From the NCBI GenBank assembly GCA_019914995.1, contig CM034131.1, positions 558,001 to 622,000 on the forward strand: DNA of 64,000 bases, given 5' to 3'. The DNA is from Acanthochlamys bracteata. Its lineage: Eukaryota > Streptophyta > Magnoliopsida > Pandanales > Velloziaceae. A model generated the notes under the pieces. It saw only the letters and a program-made list of their open reading frames with translations. It was not told where the DNA came from and made no database searches. This document shows, piece by piece, positions 1 to 13,783 of the stretch. Each line of letters starts with the position of its first letter. Position 1 is the stretch's first letter. Made by a program: the position numbers and the translations under genes.

Positions 1-329
1 GCTGGAAGTCAAACATGTTGTTCAGACAAGTTCGTTTTTGAGATGATGGATGTGTCATGTTTCTCCTGTGGAAAGTTGTCATGTTTTCCCCAAGATGTTT
101 TCCCCTTTTGTATATGCTGTTTTCACCTTTTGCTGAAAAAAACATCGAAATTGGAATCATTTTCACTATCATAATGGTGTAGGTATATGTGCATAGTTGT
201 GCATCTTACTGTGCAGGTGTATAAGTTGCTGTGCCACAATGAAGTTAGATTCTACAGAAGTTTGAGTAGTTCCATAAGTTTCTTTTTTTATTTTAAAGGC
301 TAGAGAATGACTGTTTATTGTGCATACAG
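1..329 (+). other. Probable intron of the first gene
   Basis: No open frame with coding character was seen. The stretch is T-rich and ends in a CAG acceptor just before the first supported exon, so it is most simply the 3' part of an intron whose donor lies outside the window. Confidence 0.5.
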
Positions 330-3300
330 GGTTCTGATATCCCAGGTGCCACACGATTCGATTATGCTGGTAATGAAATACAAAAAAACTCTGATAAAAA
401 ACCAGCCTGTAGAGATTCTATGACTGAAAATGGAGAACCACCAAAATCATATTCTGATGAGATTGACCAATGCTCTGATCCTTTAAAGAATACATGCTAT
501 CAGGATTCAAGGTCTGTATAACTTGCTTTCCTTGATGCTTCACTTGAATAAGAAATTGATGCCAACATTTGTTTGTTTTCTGTTTGTGGAAGATCTAATG
601 CTAGGTTGCAAGCCTTAGCATCTCCTTCTTTGTTGCCTCCTCGTGTTCCTACTTTTCATGCAAGGTAATTGGCCCTTTTATTCTGTATATATATTGACAT
701 TTTAATGTGTCATGTCTCTGGTTAATGCCCGATAGCTTTAGAAATGTAGGGTGATTGCCATTAGTGGTTATTCTAGTTTATTGGACTTTATCTCAGTGAA
801 CAAGGTCCTTGGAACTCCCTTATTGCATATGATGCCTGTGTTCGACTTTGCCTTCACTCATGGGCTGGAGGTTGCATGGAGGCTCCTCTTTTTCTCGAAA
901 ATGAATGTGCTCTCCTAAGGAAAACATTTGGGTAAGTTTCTATTTCTATGTACTGGCCAAGGGGCTGATATTTCAATCCTTACTAGTGTTGACCATTATG
1001 TACTGTATATTCACCGATTATACGGTTCTTAATGGAATCTCAAAATTCGCATAATTCTTAAATATAAATGCCCTTCTTATTTGCTTGACCATTTTAAGAC
1101 TACAGTTTATGGTCCATAATTACAAAATTATGAGCACAGGGAGAGTTGAGGTCGAACGATGAAACCATTTGCAACTTTTCTTGAAAGGAACTTTAATCTG
1201 AATATTTAGGTCATCTTTGTCGGACACTAGGAGCAGAGTTTACCTCTTAGAAAACTATTGGCTATCCAGACTGACCTTGTATAAATATTGAAATTAGAAG
1301 CATATTTCTTTATGGTTATGCTTCCAGTACAGAAATGAGTGCTTTGAAGATCCTTTATCTGTCTGTTACACCTTGTCCATAACATTGTGTCTGCAAGACT
1401 GTTTCATATTTATTGAGAATTAAAATGCATGAATGAGTAAGATATTTTTTTGCTAAAGAGCTTGGACTGGAAAGAGATTTTAGGGTACTATGGAATATTA
1501 TAGTATTACTTTTTATATTGTATACACCCTTATTTTGAAATAAGGAGGAAAATGCCGCCTTAGGAAAGATTATGGGAACTTCACAATCTTCTAATGTATG
1601 CTGTGTGTGCAACATTACTGCTACTTAATTGTGCCAAGGATTGTTTCTTGCAGTTTGAATGATAAAAGTGTGCATGGATTAGGTGATAAGGAATAAAGTA
1701 TCAGGTCGTCCACACATGATTAGGTGAACAAGGAAAAGCACAATTGATGGAAATCTTATCGTGATCCTTTTTATGAATGCACATGAGGGGCACGTGATAC
1801 TTGGATGCAAAGTCGATGCAGTTGTTTAAGGGTATCTTTTCTGAATGAGAAGCAGAATTTGGCTTAAGGAATAAAATTTAACTATTAAATTGATGTAGCA
1901 TTACCTTGCAAACTTATGCTTCTTCACTGCCAAAAGCTGCTATGTCCATTTTGAGTATGGGATTGTTCTTTGTTGTCCTAATTACATACTAAAGACACAT
2001 TATTTTGTGTAATATCTTTTTACTACTACACTTTGATGATCTCGAACACTGGTGTCCAGCTTCAGTATATACAGTTGATAGTTAGCTCCATCCTGTTTCT
2101 GTTAACATCCTATGATCTGCTTTCTCTGCATGCATTAAACTCATTTTCCATTCCTGATGTCGATCTGTAGTCTGCAGCATATATTGTTGCAATCGGAAGA
2201 GGAACTACTTGCAAAGCAGTCTTCGGATATTGTCAATGAAGGACCTCTGGTAAAGCACAAAAAGATAATGGGGAAAATGAAGGTCCAAGGTAAGCATTTC
2301 TACATCTTTGCAGTTCGCGTATACTGTCATAATTCTTTGCTGCAATATTTACATTTTTATGCTAGTTGCTTAAACTGAAGGTTTCCTGGTTGCAGTACGT
2401 AAGATCCGGATGGCACCGGACATACCTTTAGGCTGCACTAGTTTATCTTTGACACCATCAAAGGTGAAGTTACAATCCATCCGATCCCGCATGAGCAATC
2501 TGCAGACTAATTTTTCATCAGGATTGGAGTCTCTGCGGACTCTTCGTGTGATGCCCCGTCTGCCAGCAAATTGCTCTTTTTCTAGGCAAAGCATGGCATA
2601 CATGCAAGCAGGTACTCAGTATATCAAGATGGTTTCTGGACTTCTTAAAACTGGTGTGTCTTCGCTTCGGAGCAATTCAACTTATGATGTAGAACAAGGT
2701 ATATATAAATTTGGCCTTTTAACCTCTGACATATTCTTGTAAGTTAATTTTGATGAAGTGCCTTTCCTTTTGTATCAGAGACTTACTCTTGTCTCCTAAG
2801 GTTGAAAAGCTCATCAGAAGAAAAGGCAGTTCACATGCAGCCTGGATCTGGTGAAACACATGTCTTGTATGCATCACCTATAACTTCTAAATTACATGGT
2901 TAAAATGACGTGTTTATGCATGTTGATATTTCATCACCATTTAGCCATAGTCTAAAACTCATTATTGAGCTTATGAGTTTCTAAATTCATTAGTTAACCT
3001 ACACCTATTTACATGGCAGCTTTATAGATGGGGTGAGTGATGATTTAGTTGTTGAAGTTTATGATTCTAAAGGAAAATGCTATGGTTGTGTTGTTGCTCA
3101 AGTTGTCAGTATTGCAGAAGATCCTGTAAGCGCTATGCTGGTTCCTTGGTTATTTTTCCTCCTTGTTTGATATTATCTAAAGTATCCTTGATCCACAGAG
3201 TTACAAGCTTCGCTGGTGGCCAATTTTTTGTGAACCAGAGCATGAACTTGTAGGACGAGTTCAACTTTACATAAATTACCTCACTGTGCCGGATGGGCAA

Positions 3301-6300
3301 AATTCTTTGAAGGTACGGATGGTAAATTGCTCTTAGAGACACCTACATCTAGTCAAACATCTGAAACAAGCGTCGATTTTATAATTGTTGAAGTCTATTT
3401 TATACTATCATGTCTCTGAAGCACGTTATGAGATGAAACTTGGTTGTCCATATATGATTCTCTTCTATATCTTCTATTTAACAAGCTACTTGTTCGTTTC
3501 TGATTGTCTGAGAGATTCAGCCGGTTGGATAGGCATCCATCTCTTTGTGCACTGCCTTCTCTTGAAATTTCCTTTTCTATGGCAACTCTTTGTCACCGGA
3601 AGAGGGTTGTCTTTGGCAGGACTTGATTAAATATTCTTCTTTCTCTGCTGCAATCCAGTGTATCCACCTCTAAATTCACAATTCTTATTTGTCAACCAAG
3701 TTCTTATTTCTACTTGTCCATTTTTTAGTGTGGGTCCATTGCAGAGACAGTAGTCTATGATTTGGTCTTGGAAGTTGCAATGAAGGTCCTGAAATTTCAA
3801 GAGAGAAAGCTCTTATTGCATGGATCATGGAAATGGCTAGTAACAGAATTTGCATCCTATTATGGTGTTTCTGATGCGTATACCAAATTAAGGTATTGAT
3901 CCATCGTTTTGAGCATCATTTTATCTCTCTCTCTCTCTCACCTTTAGGTTTTGTATAGAACTAGTATCCTAATATCAATTTTTTGGTTTTTGGATGACTT
4001 GTACCACCAGATACCTCTCTTATATGATGGATGTGGCAACCCCTACTGAAGACTGCCTCGAAGTGATCCTTGACTTGCTATCACCTGTCCTACTGAAAAA
4101 TATTTGCAAAAGTAGCTTGAGCTGGCAGGAGGTACTCTTGAATCAATAATGTTTGTTTGTGTGTTTGCTTTTGCACCTTCCTCTGTGGATGATACCTCCA
4201 TAATATCTGTTACTATTTAGAAAACATACATGCAGATTTTCCCCGTACTTGAGTTGTGGTATGAGATGAAAAGGTTGAAATGTAGTCAGGTAGGTGTCTC
4301 ATGTAGATGGAATATGGACTAACATATTTATCTATTAATTTATTTTCTTTACAAGGAATGCCCTATCATCTTGTCTGGCATTTCGCATGTCAAGATGTGC
4401 CTATGCGACCTAAGACAATAAGATATTCTGTGATTCTGAATTCTCAATCTGGCCCTGTATATCTCATTATCATTATTGAAATTACTCTTGAACCAATAAT
4501 GTTTTTGCATTACTAGGGTCGCATGTTAGGAGAAATTGTAGAGCACAGTGATCATATTTTGGCCACAATTTTCGAGAATTACAAGTCATTGGATGAGTCT
4601 TCACCTTCGGGTATGATTGAGGGTGTTCAGGCTGCTGCTGGTTGCGCCGCTCCAGTTTTATTGCCTGCTGTGAAGTTGTATGGCCTTCTCCATGATATAC
4701 TGCTACCGGAAGTGCAATTAAAAATGTGCAGCTATTTTCAGGTCTGAAGCTTTTTCTCTTTTCAGCGATGTTCGTAGCTTTTCTTTTTCTTTCAGATATA
4801 CAGAATACATTTCAGTGATTCTCATCAGGTTGCAACTAGAAAGAGGTTAAAGATGCATATGGTGGACACTGATGAATGTATTGCAAGCATCATGGATGGT
4901 TCTGTGAATATTTCTACTGCATATCAGAAGATGAAGGCACTTTGCTTAAATATCAAATATGAAATTCTTGCTGACATTGAGATTCATGGAAGGGATGTTC
5001 TTCCCAGGTAGGTCCCTTTTTCTTGACTCTATCTAAAGTGTTCTTATTGTTAGAATGCAATTTGAGAATCATATCACTTAATTATCCACGAGGCAGAATG
5101 AGCGTCTCATGCATTAATTATTCAGCAGCTCCTGGTTATTCATGAATCTCTTGACTTTATATTTTATTATCTCTAAGGAAATTGCTGAAGTATAGAAAAT
5201 GATTCAGCAATGACCAGTATATAAGCATTAATACTCTCATTTTACTATCCCCAATCTAGTGAAAGTTGAATGATAGACAAAATACGGTGATTTGGTAGCT
5301 GAAAATGATGGTTATTTTGTTGAATAAATAAGTTGAACTTACATGCTTCTTTATGATAGCTTTTTATGGTTAGTTTCTGCAATAATATATTTCCATAACC
5401 CTTAGCAAGTTGATTAGTTGAGGGTTCATAGGTGATTTCTCAGGATGTGTGCATGAGGATGTTTAAATGATAAATCTATGGTGTCCATTAATCGTTTAAC
5501 AAACCCATCAGTTACTTTAGAATTCTTTTTATATCTCATATTGCCTACATTGGGTTTTATTTCCTAACCAAAAGTGCCTATGCTTGTAATTCTTGCTAAA
5601 TGATTTGGTCGATAGTGATCCAGCTTATGTCTACTCCTCATATTAGCTCAAGGAAAGTGGCAAAGGAAGATTTGAAGTGATTTATTCCTTTCTCATTTGC
5701 AGTTACTCCATTGAAGGACAGACTCTTCAGAAGTATCTGAATAATGTTGCTATACGTTTACGATCATAACTAACTCTTAGGACATTTAACTAGTTCATAT
5801 GATTGCATACTAGGTTCTTACAGGACTAATTTCTACACCAACTCTATGTTTGATTGACATGCTATACATTCCTTACGATCGCTCATTGCAGAAAGAAAAG
5901 CTCGTTTTCTTAACTCTTCATGGGTGTGTGAATGCATCTGTCATGAATGTTGCATGGTTGCAGTTCTATTGTCATTTGTACCTACAAGCTGAATCTCTTT
6001 GACCCAATTTGAATTTATTCATTATTGATTCAGCTTTATCGACCTTCCAAATCTGTCTGCATCAATTTATTGCGTGGAGCTTAGCAATAGATTGCGCCAG
6101 TTTCTAGTTAAATGTCCTCCTGCTGGTCTTTCACAGTATGTGGCAGACCTTGTGGTTGCAGTTGCTGACTTTCAGTTAGATCTTTCTAACTGGAAGATTT
6201 GGTAAGTTAGAATATATGTTACTTTTTTAGCAAGGTACTGCCTACTAAAAACCTCTTTGATGATAGCCCAATCAAAGGAGGTATTGATGCAAAGGAGTTG

Positions 6301-7884
6301 TTCCACCAGTATATTATTTTGTGGATCTCAGAAAAGCGCCTCTCTTTACTCCAATCATGCAAACTAGATAAGGTAGCATGCATCTGTTCAGACCCACCCT
6401 AATATATATTCTTTTCTGACTAGCATCACTTTGTACTCAAGCTTGCTGGGATCATCATGCAGGCGAAATGGTCAGGCACTAGGAAACAGCATTTGACAAC
6501 TCCTTTTGTTGATGAAATGTATGACTGTTTGACAGACACATTGAATGAGTTTGAAGTTATCATTTGTCGCTGGCCAGAATATGTTATTATTTTGGAGAAT
6601 GTATGTTAATGCTCATTGAAACTTTTGGACTCTTTTTCTTATCAAATTGTGCAAGTTCTGTTTGTCATTTTCCCCCTTTCTACATTAAAATAGGCCATCG
6701 CAGATATAGAAAAGGGTGTCATTGATGCTTTGGAGCAGCAATATGCAGATGTGTTAATCCCATTGAAAGGCACAATGACGCCTACAAAATTCGGTATCAG
6801 ATTTGTCCAGAAACTTGCCAAGCGTTCTTCTGGTACTCCGTATGCTGTAACAGATGAGGTAAACTAGTCTGCCTTGGTTGTTCTCAGTTTTCAGAATAAA
6901 ATGTAAAAGAGATGCGTTCTGACTGCTTTCTCTATCAGTTGGGAGTTTTTTTGAACAGCATGAAGAGATTGCTTGATATTCTGTGGCCCAAAATTGAAAT
7001 GCATTTGAAGTCCTGGACCTCTTGCATGCCTGATGATAGGAACTCAGCTGCGGGGAAGCACCTTAATGAAGTTACGGTGATGCTTAGAACTAAATTCCGG
7101 AATTACCTACAGGCAGTTGTGGAGAAACTGATGGAAAATGTGAGTTGATATTTGATTGTCACATTGCTATTTATTTCAATATGGAATATATTGCTAAAAT
7201 AAAGATGGATAAAGACTCCTCGATTTAGACATGTTTCATTTTACAATGTGTTTCCTTGTCCTCCCAGGCACGAGCACAAAGTAGTACAAAGCTGAAAAAG
7301 ATCATTCAGGACTCGAAGGATGCTGCATTTGAATCAGATATACAAAAAAGAATGCATCAGTTTGAGGAGCAGCTTACTCAGACTATCAGTACTCTCCATA
7401 CTCAGTTTGAAGTTCATGTTTTCATAACACTTTGTCGAGGCTACTGGGATCGCATGGGCCAGGTATGCACCTTCCCTTGATATGTTATGTTACTAGTTGA
7501 TTATAAAGCATAGATTAAGACCTCTCTTTGCAGGATATTCTTAAATTCTTGGAAAATCGCAAGGAGAACAGACCTTGGTTCAAGGCTTCACGTGCCGCGC
7601 TCACTGTAAGCATAGTGCTCATTATGTTCTAATTACTTAAGGGGAGAATCTTTAGTTTCAGCATTCTAAGACACTCATATGACATGATTTGCTTTTATGA
7701 GTTCACTCACTTACTAGGCATTTGTTTGCAGATTTTAGATGACACATTCGCATCTCAAATGCAACAACTTCTAGGAAATGCACTGCAGAAGAAAGATTTG
7801 GAGCCACCTAGGTCAATCATGGAAGTCCGTTCAATTTTATGCAAGGGTGCACCCAATCTGAACAATTCAGACTTCTGCTACTAA
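330..7884 (+). CDS. Large conserved plant protein with C2-like segment, 5'-partial (21 exons)
   Basis: Partial at the 5' side: the first visible exon starts behind a CAG acceptor and earlier exons lie outside the window. Exons by eye: 330-511, 593-664, 797-931, 2171-2289, 2396-2698, 2779-2866, 3020-3125, 3199-3312, 3729-3892, 4011-4131, 4236-4289, 4517-4741, 4829-5007, 6034-6201, 6267-6372, 6463-6600, 6694-6858, 6939-7139, 7268-7462, 7534-7605, 7732-7884. They join in one frame to 1,019 codons and a TAA. From memory it resembles the Arabidopsis At4g24610/At5g65440 family, which databases sometimes label pesticidal crystal cry8Ba protein; nothing here supports a toxin role. The 3020-3312 exons (DDLVVEVYDSKG, then VGRVQLYINYL) read like C2 beta strands. 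The rest is mostly helical, and the tail carries MEVRSILCK. No signal peptide is visible. A membrane-traffic role suggested by the C2-like part is only inference. The gene is convergent with the next one. Confidence 0.85.
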
Positions 7885-8987
7885 ATATTTTCTGTGCCAA
7901 CTGCTTAGTGTATATTGGAAGGGGTGAAACTTCGCAGCTCACTTCTGGAGAAGGCTCCCTTGTCCGTTGTTTTTGGAATGTGGGAGAAAATACTACATAC
8001 AGGTTGCATGCAATTGCATTGCAAGAATTTGTACAGCTACAACTTGCATAGAACAGGTTTTTACAGCTACAAATCATCTTGGATTCACGGCATCTACAGC
8101 AATTGGAGAGTCTATATATTGATTCTACCTTTTTTCCACGACATCTTGTGTATAGAGCTGTAATTGTAGAGTAATATTTTGGTAGCCTTTGCTGAGGTTT
8201 CTTTTTTCCAAAACTTGAATACACTCGGGTGTAAGTTAAAAAAGCATCCTTTCTACTGGATACGGTGGATAGAGCATTGAGTTTTTGGAGGTATGTTTCA
8301 ATTCTGGAGAGTTAGGTTGAAACTTTGGAAGTGAATGTAGCATTAGAAACTTGTATTCGCTTCAGATCGTTTAATGACTTTTGATATAAAAGCTGAGCAT
8401 CAACTTAGTACATAGAAATTGTTTTATTTCTTGATGATAGAGTATTCTACTGGTTGCGGTAGAATTTTCTTCATAACAAGATCTTTCATTACAGGAATGC
8501 AATTCAGTGAACTCCATCGGAGAAATGCTCTGTTAAAAGCGCTGCAGAAGTAAATGTTTGATCTGCTGTAGTCATAGTTGAAGTTGCTCAAGAGTGCGCC
8601 CAGCAAGAGCTTAACCAACTATTCATCTAGAAGCGATATCTTCCAATTATCAAACAATCATATGTAATTGAAATAAATACAGAAGCATGAATTTATGATT
8701 CTATATCCATTTATTTACAAGAACCAAGGATATTTTTTCCTTGAACTGTGAAATAATTAAACAGATATTGCACTAGTAGGATATGGGTACATTAGCTGTA
8801 AAGACGTTCACGACATCGTAATCACGTTATGTGCAACTTGCATCAAGCTATGTTGACTACTAGAAATCAACCTTCTGTCAAAGAGAAAACAGCAGCACAA
8901 CATCAAACATGCCAGGTTTCCTAGCAGTTAATATCATCTTATCTACAATATTCACCTGGAATTACATAAACTGTTTGCTCAGAGAAG
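7885..8987. other. Convergent 3' regions, no gene seen
   Basis: The stretch separates the stop of the large plus-strand gene from the stop of the minus-strand gene. It is mostly T- and A-rich, with AATAAA-like hexamers near 8672 and 8747, and most likely holds the two 3' untranslated regions. Open frames here on either strand are short and lack splice partners or family resemblance. Confidence 0.45.
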
Positions 8988-11192
8988 TCATGAGATTGCA
9001 CGGCATGAGGACCAGAATGCAATAGATGCCGCTTGAAGAATTGCTGGATTTTGATATATTCTGGTAAATGGAAAAACTGTAAGGCATTAAAGGCAAAACG
9101 GACCACTGCACTAGGAAACATGTTCTTAGATGCAAAAGAAAATTAAAGGTAAATCTTTTAAAACTACTCTACTAACATTGTTTAAGTTACCGTTGCTAGC
9201 TTTTCATAGCCCCATAGGAATATGATGCCATCTCAATCCATGCAACTCATAATAACAAAACATCAACTATCTTTACTTATAAACATTTGCTCAATACTAT
9301 AATAAACAAGAGCATATCAGCAAAGGAATACTTATTCTTGTATATTCAGAGGTAAAACAGCCAATAAATCTTGTACAATTCTTAATCCATGCACTATTTG
9401 TTGTAAATGGCGATAAGATTCTCTAAAACTTGTGTATAGAAAACTCATAGACTACTTACCCAATAGCAGTTGCACTCCAAGATGCAACATTATAAATTAC
9501 TTTACTTCCATCCCATGCTTTACGTAGTCTACTCTTTTTCTTTTTTGCGGAGAATGTTTTGCACAGCACTGATATAGAGAAATGTCAGGTACACAGCACT
9601 AATAAAATATCATTTAAAAACTGCAGAAGACCATGACAGAAACAAAAGATGGTCACCTTCCTGAAGCTGATCTGGAGTGAAGTCCTGAAAACAACAACAA
9701 CAACAAAAATGTAAGACAGCAGATTGTAAGATGGGTGCATCATGTATCTTATAGCAAATCCTAAATTTTATTTTCATTCTGAAACATAGGTGAAAACACT
9801 ACCACTAATTTCAAAAAGACAAAAATTGAATCATCTAAAGGCAGAATACTCAATTGTTTAGCATAATCTACTAGTTCAGACACAAGGTTTTTTAGATTAG
9901 CATTAAACATGAGAGAATTGCTATACCAGAACATTTCATGTTTCCAACCAATAAATAATGAACATGGCTTATTAACTAACTTAAAAGACAAGTTCTTTAA
10001 AAGAAATTTAACAAAAATCTACTAAAAGAAACTAACAGAATTGTAGCTTATTTTAGAATACCTTTGTCTCTTTTAAAGAAAGTAAGTATGCTGCCATGAA
10101 GCATGCCATTCCATCCAGTATATCCTCTTGACCGACGAGAACATACTCATCACTGTCTGTGTCGCTATTTCCATTTAAATGTTTGTCTTCCCATAAATCT
10201 CTGGCAGTAACAATATCCCAGGTTGCACCTTCATCTCCTATCATAAAGATCGCTTCAATATCAGTATATAAGGAACAGAATGAGTCATGACTAGCCACAC
10301 ATACTGTGGCAGAATGCACAAAGACTTATCAAGTCCAGAATGAGAAGCTTATTATGTCAATTATACGGAGAAAAGACAAAAAGGCATACCATTCCACATA
10401 CCAGAAATGTTTTTAGAAATCGACATGTGAAGACTGCCAAGAATGTCAAGGAACTGTGGAGACTCGACTTTGGACTTTAGTAGATCACATAACTGCAGAA
10501 ACAACAGTAACAAATCAGTTCAAGCACTCCGTAAGTAAATATATTCTTCAGGAAGTACTCATGTTGTTTAGTAGAACCTGTGTGCCTATCAACGCTTGAC
10601 ATGATAAATCCTTTCTAAGAGCAAAACGTCCTCACTAGATTAGACTTGTCTATAGACTCCTAAAAGCTCCTGTACAGCTTTTAGCAGACATTACTATAAC
10701 TTAATACATCAACTCCTTCAATCAGCAAAACATGGAATTCCCATACAGATACTGTTTCTAGTTTATTGGTGAAGCTTGTTACTTAATTAAATCTCTTCTA
10801 AGTTTAGTATCCAGATTGAAAATTGCGCCAATTTACCAAAAACTATCAAAATCAAGCAAAGAAATGAACTTACCCAAAGTCCAGCACCAAATCAACCTAA
10901 GATGAACTTATTTAACATTCAATAACCTAATTCCTCAAAACTAACAAGTAACACCATTCACCTGATCAGCTTCTTCGCTATCAACATCAGATGGCGGTGG
11001 AGAAGTATGATTATCCACGCCGCATTGATCTCCATCATCGATCTGCTCCTTGTCGGGATCAACACCCTCTGTTTCGAGCAGCTGCAGCACCCGGCGGTAC
11101 TGCTCCAGCATAGACCGTAAAGTCTGTTTCGGCACTCGCACGTGCTCCGCTGTTCCAAGGCTGCTTAGTGAGATCTCCGGCAAGTGATCCAT
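8988..11192 (-). CDS. Conserved plant protein of unknown function, 235 aa, six exons
   Basis: Exons in transcript order: 11192-10962, 10492-10402, 10237-10062, 9684-9657 (28 nt), 9568-9460, 9060-8988. All junctions keep frame with GT-AG ends and give 235 residues plus TGA. The start is the first ATG, beginning MDHLPEISL. The N-terminal third is acidic and Ser/Pro-rich (SPPPSDVDSEEAD). The middle holds an acidic stretch and DEYVLVGQEDI. A basic run KKKKSRLRKAW precedes the C-terminal block DGSKVIYNVASWSATAIG, then IYQNPAILQAA near the end. The C-terminal half matches what I remember of a small conserved plant protein without an assigned function. The hydrophobic C-terminus could be an amphipathic or tail-anchor helix, but this is not tested. 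I do not recognise an enzyme motif. Confidence 0.75.
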
Positions 11193-11660
11193 CGCCGCCG
11201 CCGCCGAGCAATCAACGATCGGGCGGCAGGTTTCTTTTTTCGTGGTTACGTCTGGTTTCCGAAAAACTTCTTAATCCATTGTTTTCCTCGGCTTATTTGG
11301 TTTTTTTTCTTAAGCAGTAAAGGGAGTGAGTTACATAAAATTAAATTCGTCAAAAAATTAATAAAAGATGGATTTCCTAAAGTTAGAACAAACCAAAATA
11401 TAACAATAAATTTAATTTCAAAATGAAGATGAAATTATATCTTTAACATTCATTCTAATTATTTCTGATGATAAAATAAAATAATTAATTACTTGATTAG
11501 AGTTTAATACTGTGATGATTGTTTTTTTGTTTTTTTTTTTTTTTTTTTTGATTGAGTTTTTGTGTTGCTTGATATTTTTATCGTGCAGTGTTGGTATGAT
11601 GTATTGATATGGCGCCAACGTGTGGGAAGCGTCGGTTTTTATAATCACGCCACACACTTT
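11193..11660. other. Intergenic region upstream of the 235-aa gene
   Basis: It holds the likely promoter of the minus-strand gene at 11192, a GCCGCC-type leader, and a long T tract near 11521-11549. No coding region on either strand is supported. Confidence 0.4.
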
Positions 11661-11663
11661 TAA

Positions 11664-12380
11664 TAGGTATGTTTGGATTCATACTAAATAATAAAAGTAA
11701 AAATAGGAATAGAAAAAATAATAAGATGACGGATAAAAAAAGATAATTAATTAATTTTTATTTGAATATATAGTAAAAGTAATAAATTAATTATATTTAA
11801 ATAGATAGATAAATAAATAAATATTGAAAGTAAATTTTTATAAAAAAAACTCAAATATTCTTTTTATTTATATTAATATACTTTATTTAATATAATTAAC
11901 TAATTTATTAATATAATTTTAAATAAAATTTATTAGGATAACTTTTAAATTAATTTTTAATATTAATATAAAATTATATTAATTATTAAATATAAAAAAT
12001 AATCATATAATTATATTATTTTTTCTACTAATAAATAAAAAAATTAAATTGTTATAATAAAAAATAACATGTATTAATTTAAAAATATTAAATAAAAAAA
12101 ATATGAATTGAAATTTTATATTAAATTAAATTAAATATTAAATTAGATAAAAGTTAAGTAAGTAAAAAGATAAAAAGAGAAGCAAAATTGTTTACTCTTG
12201 TGTCACCATATATACCCACCGATTTATTAGTGGGTACATATTTAACTATAGAATAGTAAAGATGATGGATAACAGTCCACATCACTTTTTTTAATGAAGG
12301 CTTAACAAACATGGGTAGAAATAAAAAATCTGTTAACTTCACCATCACTCCCCATGCCTACCCACAATTCAAACGTAGCG
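11664..12380. mobile_element. Tourist/PIF-Harbinger-like element, copy 1
   Basis: The left end reads TAGGTATGTTTGGATTC and the right end, reverse-complemented, CGCTACGTTTGAATTG, so the two ends form an imperfect terminal inverted repeat. TAA flanks both sides (11661-11663 and 12381-12383), matching the 3-bp target duplication typical of PIF/Harbinger elements. The interior is AT-rich with no transposase frame, so it is non-autonomous. It is very similar along its whole length to the next copy. Confidence 0.65.
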
Positions 12381-12383
12381 TAA

Positions 12384-13117
12384 GGGTATGTTTGGATTCA
12401 TATGTAAGAAATAAGAGTAAGAGTACGGATAGAAAAAATAATAAAATAACGGATAGGAAAGAATAGTTAATTGATGTTATGATGTTTGAATATATGATAA
12501 AGATAATAATTAACTATGTTTGGATAGATGGATAAATAAATGAGTATTGAAAGTAAACTTTTTATAAAAAACTCAAATACCATTTTTATTTATTAATGTT
12601 ATTTTATTTAATATAATTAACTAATTTATTACTATAATTTTACATAAAATTTATTAGTATAACTTTTAAATTAATTTTAATATTAATATAAAATTATATT
12701 AATTATTAAATATAAAAAATAGTCATATAATTATATTATTTTTCTACTAATTAAAATAAAATAAAATAAATAAATAAGAAAATTAAATTGTTATAATAAA
12801 AAATAACATGTATTAATTTAAAAATATTAAATAGAAAAAATATGAATTAAAATTTTATATTAAATTAAATTAAATATTAAATTAGATAAAAGTTAAATAA
12901 TTAAAAAAATAAAAGGGAAAGTAAAATTGTTTTCTCTTGTGTTACTATATATATCCACCTATTTAGTGGATATATATTTAATTATAAAATAGTAAAAATG
13001 ATGGGTAATAATTTTACATCACTTTTTTTTAATAAAAATTTAACAAATATAAATAAGAACAAAAAATCTGTTAACTTTACCGTCACTTTTCATACCTACC
13101 TATAATTCAAACGCAAC
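12384..13117. mobile_element. Tourist/PIF-Harbinger-like element, copy 2
   Basis: It begins GGGTATGTTTGGATTCAT directly after the TAA that ends copy 1 and finishes with AATTCAAACGCAACT. It has the same orientation and the same interior order as copy 1, including the shared sub-block AAAAAATCTGTTAACTT near the right end. Many scattered substitutions separate the copies, so the doubling is not recent. No coding capacity. Confidence 0.65.
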
Positions 13118-13564
13118 TTAGGCAAATCACGAGAGTACAACGACGAGACGTTCTATTCTTTTGCATGAAAATGTAAGTTTTGGTGCTCCTCCTTTTCGAA
13201 CGTATGGAGAACAGATTTGAATGATTAGATTAATATATTTATTAAATATAACTAAATTTTTAATTTCGCGTATATCAATTTATTTTATTTATTTTGGTTA
13301 TAGTAACTACATGAACTAATTGTAGAAAAATAACCATCTTTGTTTGGTCATTTATTCTATAAAATCTTAATTTGTAAGTATTAATAGCTTATCATCGAAG
13401 TTAAATCCCCAAAAAACAAAAATAAAGGTATTTGATGTAAAATCAGCAAATTTTTCGTCAGCTCTTTCTCTGGAATTGGGCAACGTCCCTGCACATAATT
13501 GTCCAAGCAATTTCGAAAACAACAATCCTAAAGTTATTCCATTTTGCCTTTCTTTGATTGAGAG

Positions 13565-13783
13565 GCGTTTGGTTGAGTTTCTCAACACAATTTTTAATTT
13601 TTAATTATATATTTTTTAATATATATTTTATAAATATATAAAAATTTTATTTAAAAATTTAAAATATAAAAAAATTTTTATATAATAATATTTTCATTAC
13701 ATATTTTTATTATTTATTTAAAAATAAAAAAATAAAAATATTTTTTTAAAAATTTTTTTTATTTCATAAGTGATTTCAAACGC
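13565..13783 (+). repeat. AT-rich MITE-like repeat, family A
   Basis: GCGTTTGG at the left and CAAACGC at the right form a short inverted end pair. The core runs TTTTTAATATATATTTTAT and then AT-only stretches. It is one of the two most complete copies and defines the family used for the other entries. Confidence 0.6.

Noticed and set aside
7817-8224. 135-codon minus-strand frame at the end of the first gene
   Set aside because: It overlaps the last exon and 3' untranslated region of the plus-strand gene, and the Cys/Ser-rich sequence matches no family I know.
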